A stretch of 13,959 nt of DNA, from assembly GCF_004368965.1 (NCBI RefSeq), contig NZ_SORO01000009.1, positions 1-13,959 of the forward strand, read 5' to 3'. The DNA is from Leptospira meyeri. GTDB taxonomy: Bacteria > Spirochaetota > Leptospiria > Leptospirales > Leptospiraceae. Shown in pieces: positions 12,377 through 13,959 of this stretch. The translations under genes and the position numbers were made by a program. The notes under the pieces are model-generated. The model was not told the DNA's origin, searched no databases, and was given only the letters and a program-made list of their open reading frames with translations. Position 1 is the first letter of the stretch; each line of letters begins with the position of its first letter.

Positions 12377-13447
12377 ATGTTAAACTCAAGGGAAGAAGCA
12401 TTTGGATTTTGGATAACAGTATTATTCTTTTACTTAATCCTTAAAAAGGAAGGTAGGATAGCCGTATTAAAACTGACAAAACTTCTATTGGGAAAAAAGA
12501 TTCTAATCATATTTCTCATAATAATACTATACCTTGGTCTTACTACTATTTTCCTAAATTATCTTCAGTTATGGAATATTAGTCAGGCGAAAAATACAAC
12601 TTTATGGTTTTTGACATATGTATTTTCTGCGATTTCAAAACTAATCTCTGTCAAAAACAAATATTCCTTTTTTAAAGACACATTCTTAGAAAGTTTCAAA
12701 CTAGTCGTCATAGTAGAATTTCTATCTGGCGTATATACTTTCCCTTTCGTCATCGAAATCTTCCTCCTTCCGGTGGTTGTTTTTTTAATTCTAATAAACC
12801 TCTTTACCGAAACAAAAAAGGAAGAAGAATATACTACAATCTATAAGTTTACAAATAAACTATTAATACTAATCAGTATAGTTATCATAGCATATTCAAT
12901 TTATAAAATTCTTTCAAACTTAGATACTTTCATAAGCAAAGATAATTTATTAGAATTTACTACACCAATATTACTAACCTTATCATTCATACCGTTCCTC
13001 TTTTTTCTTAACATATTTATAGCTTACGAAAATACATTCAACCGTATTGATCGATTATTTATTAACAAAAAGCTCAACAGAAATGTAAAATTAGAGGCAA
13101 TTAAAAGATTTCACTTCAAAACAACTTGGTTACTTAGATGGATCTCTCATCTAAGTATTTTAGATAATCCCAGCCAGAATCTGGATCTATCCTTTAAACA
13201 CATTAAGGAATTCCAAACCAATATTAAAGAAAACAAAAATAGGATTATTAAGTTAAATGAAGGCTGGAATCCACAGCTTGCCAAGGACTTTCTCAAGGAA
13301 GAGGGAATAGAAACAGCATATTATAGGAAATTTTCTGAAGAAGATTATTGGACAGCATTGTCGCCCCAAATTAGCATTAGCAAAGGAAACTTCCAAAATA
13401 ATATATCTTATTATATTCATGGTAATCCTGAAAAGCATTTATCCTGA
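12377..13447 (+). CDS. Large membrane protein with cytosolic C-terminal domain
   Basis: A 356-residue protein with about six hydrophobic helices in the first 225 residues (near 8-22, 40-62, 108-140, 160-180 and 195-217, the third probably double) and then a charged, soluble C-terminal part (from about 225) containing repeated aromatic-rich segments (FHFKTTWLLRWISHL, 245-259; EEDYWTALSPQIS, 325-337). I do not recognise the family. It ends with 'IHGNPEKHLS'. Another frame opens a few bases before this stop and continues for about 290 nt, so the protein may be truncated by a frameshift. A 6-codon R'-box frame (12348-12368) ends 8 nt before the ATG. It belongs to cassette C13, the longest. Confidence 0.65.
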   Translation: MLNSREEAFGFWITVLFFYLILKKEGRIAVLKLTKLLLGKKILIIFLIIILYLGLTTIFLNYLQLWNISQAKNTTLWFLTYVFSAISKLISVKNKYSFFKDTFLESFKLVVIVEFLSGVYTFPFVIEIFLLPVVVFLILINLFTETKKEEEYTTIYKFTNKLLILISIVIIAYSIYKILSNLDTFISKDNLLEFTTPILLTLSFIPFLFFLNIFIAYENTFNRIDRLFINKKLNRNVKLEAIKRFHFKTTWLLRWISHLSILDNPSQNLDLSFKHIKEFQTNIKENKNRIIKLNEGWNPQLAKDFLKEEGIETAYYRKFSEEDYWTALSPQISISKGNFQNNISYYIHGNPEKHLS

Positions 13448-13722
13448 AATTAGTTTTACATGTTGGTGATACTCAGAATAAATTTGAGACATTACAGGAA
13501 TTCAATCGCTACGTGAATATTCTATTTTTCAAAGCAATAGGATATCAACTTTCAAAATCATTTTCAAAGTCATTAAAAGTAACGAAACCTAAAGAAGAAT
13601 TTACCGATCTACACCATATTAAATTAGAAAAAATTCAGTGGAATGGTTCTATTTCTAATGGATTTACTTTAAAATTTACAATAAGAAATAAAAAATTTAG
13701 TGAATTAGAGCACTACGCATAA
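13432..13722 (+). pseudogene. Possible frameshifted C-terminus of the C13 membrane protein
   Basis: The frame one base back (-1) from the membrane-protein frame is open from 13432 to its stop at 13720-13722. It has no ATG; the first usual start is GTG at 13513, giving 69 residues. Read as a continuation, '..IHGNPEKHL' would run directly into 'ILKLVLHVGDTQNKFETLQE', a natural strand and turn, and give a protein of about 448 residues whose stop sits at the cassette end. A -1 shift near the AAAAG run at 13431-13435 is the simplest explanation. An independent small gene starting at GTG is the alternative. Confidence 0.5.
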
Positions 13723-13879
13723 CAGCATGGAAACGCTGCGCTTCGGCACTTACGGCCTCGCTTGGGCTGCGCCACATTTCTCTCCGTCACGCTTCTCGCT
13801 CCGCAAGAAGACGCGCCGACGCTAACGCCTCTGCGAGGCTCAGCTACGAGAAACGTCGTCTCCACTAGTTCGTTATGCG
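13716..13879 (+). repeat. attC-like site 14 (family A)
   Basis: R'' CGCATAAC (13716-13723) and R' GTTATGCG (13872-13879). L'' ATGGAAACG faces CGTCGTCTCCAC. The inner arm ACATTTCTC faces GAGAAACGT, and the central hairpin is GCCTC-TGC-GAGGC where sites 1 and 3 have CCTAC-TTC-GTAGG. Both are compensatory changes. Confidence 0.84.
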
Positions 13880-13914
13880 AACATCATGTAAATATCTTCT
13901 GAGTATTAAAAATA

Positions 13915-13959
13915 ATGAAAAGTCTTTGGACGATATTAGTCGGTTTATGCTCCTTCTTC
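13915..13959 (+). CDS. Start of an exported protein, cut by the window end
   Basis: ATG at 13915 opens MKSLWTILVGLCSFF, a typical start of a signal peptide or lipoprotein signal, after site 14. It is the first gene of cassette C14. The R'-box ATG at 13875 opens a different frame, also still open at the window end. Nothing more can be said. Confidence 0.5.
   Translation, partial: MKSLWTILVGLCSFF

Larger units (their letters stand above)
170..13872 (+). mobile_element. Integron-like gene cassette array, 13 complete cassettes
   Basis: Thirteen units of 772-1527 bp follow each other head to tail, each made of one or two + strand genes and one 163-169 bp folded repeat placed just after the stop codon. 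Cassette boundaries, taken between G and TT of each R' box, fall at 169/170, 1261/1262, 2277/2278, 3544/3545, 4456/4457, 5556/5557, 6567/6568, 7525/7526, 8495/8496, 9379/9380, 10151/10152, 11122/11123, 12345/12346 and 13872/13873. The cassette cargo is unrelated from unit to unit while the repeats are similar, which is the hallmark of an integron array. No integrase or attI lies in the window. The repeats are longer than the usual attC range (roughly 57-141 bp), and R' is GTTATGC rather than strict GTTRRRY, so a related but non-canonical site and recombinase remain possible. Confidence 0.82.

Noticed and set aside
11..13879. CRISPR array, because of regular repeats
   Set aside because: The repeats are about 164 bp, imperfect and folded, and the 'spacers' are 0.6-1.4 kb genes; no cas genes are present.
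11..13879. Insertion sequences or MITEs inserted after each gene
   Set aside because: There are no target-site duplications; instead each cassette has matched inverted ends and the outer boxes covary across the gene, which requires cassette-type movement.
1..13959. tRNA, rRNA or a known riboswitch among the structured GC-rich segments
   Set aside because: No tRNA T-loop (GTTCRANNC) in cloverleaf context and no rRNA sequence was recognised; the structure is explained by the repeats.

Overview
The window is a tandem array of 13 complete gene cassettes and two partial ones. They are separated by 14 long, GC-rich, highly folded repeats of 163-169 bp. Every gene reads on the + strand, and each cassette is one gene (sometimes two) followed by one repeat. 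The repeats look like integron attC sites. Each has an outer R''/R' pair (CGCATAAC ... GTTATGCG), a conserved asymmetric spacer (AGC against TAGTTC), a complementary L''/L' pair (typically GACTTACCG ... CGGTAAGTC) and an inner region of several hairpins. No integrase, attI site, transposase or phage gene is in the window, so this is either the inside of a sedentary chromosomal integron or an attC cluster without an integrase. The very AT-rich genes, the spirochaete-like lipoprotein signals, the secreted SH3-domain proteins and the type II toxin-antitoxin genes are most like Leptospira or a relative; this is inferred from style, not from a marker gene.

Layout by cassette (boundary placed between G and TT of the R' box): C1 170-1261 DUF2971 protein; C2 1262-2277 four-helix membrane protein plus a long non-coding tail; C3 2278-3544 HEPN-like protein and DUF2750 protein; C4 3545-4456 secreted twin-CX3C protein and lipoprotein; C5 4457-5556 Imm49-like protein with a coupled 24-residue upstream ORF; C6 5557-6567 secreted SH3 protein; C7 6568-7525 VapBC; C8 7526-8495 HigBA; C9 8496-9379 lipoprotein; C10 9380-10151 membrane protein; C11 10152-11122 Gp49/RelE-type toxin with XRE antitoxin; C12 11123-12345 SH3-domain envelope protein; C13 12346-13872 large membrane protein, probably frameshifted; C14 13873 onward, start of an exported protein.

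The strongest signal is in the cassette ends. The first and last 17 nt of each cassette are inverted copies of each other, and positions 8-9 and 11-17 are specific to that cassette. Position 10 is always mismatched the same way (A at the 5' end, C opposite it at the 3' end), which becomes a G-T wobble if the bottom strand folds. Complementarity then stops at position 17. Ordinary attC sites are known for a match of only about 7 nt here. The same A/C rule recurs on the inner side of the repeat, so R and L look like two copies of one extended half-site. This may be a distinct class of recombination site.

The R' box also supplies an ATG to most cassettes. In several cassettes the reading frame from that ATG ends at, or a few bases before, the start of the cassette gene, which suggests translational coupling of genes that mostly lack a clear ribosome binding site. 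The three toxin-antitoxin cassettes instead carry their own promoters overlapped by perfect palindromes, as expected for autoregulated modules that stabilise an array.
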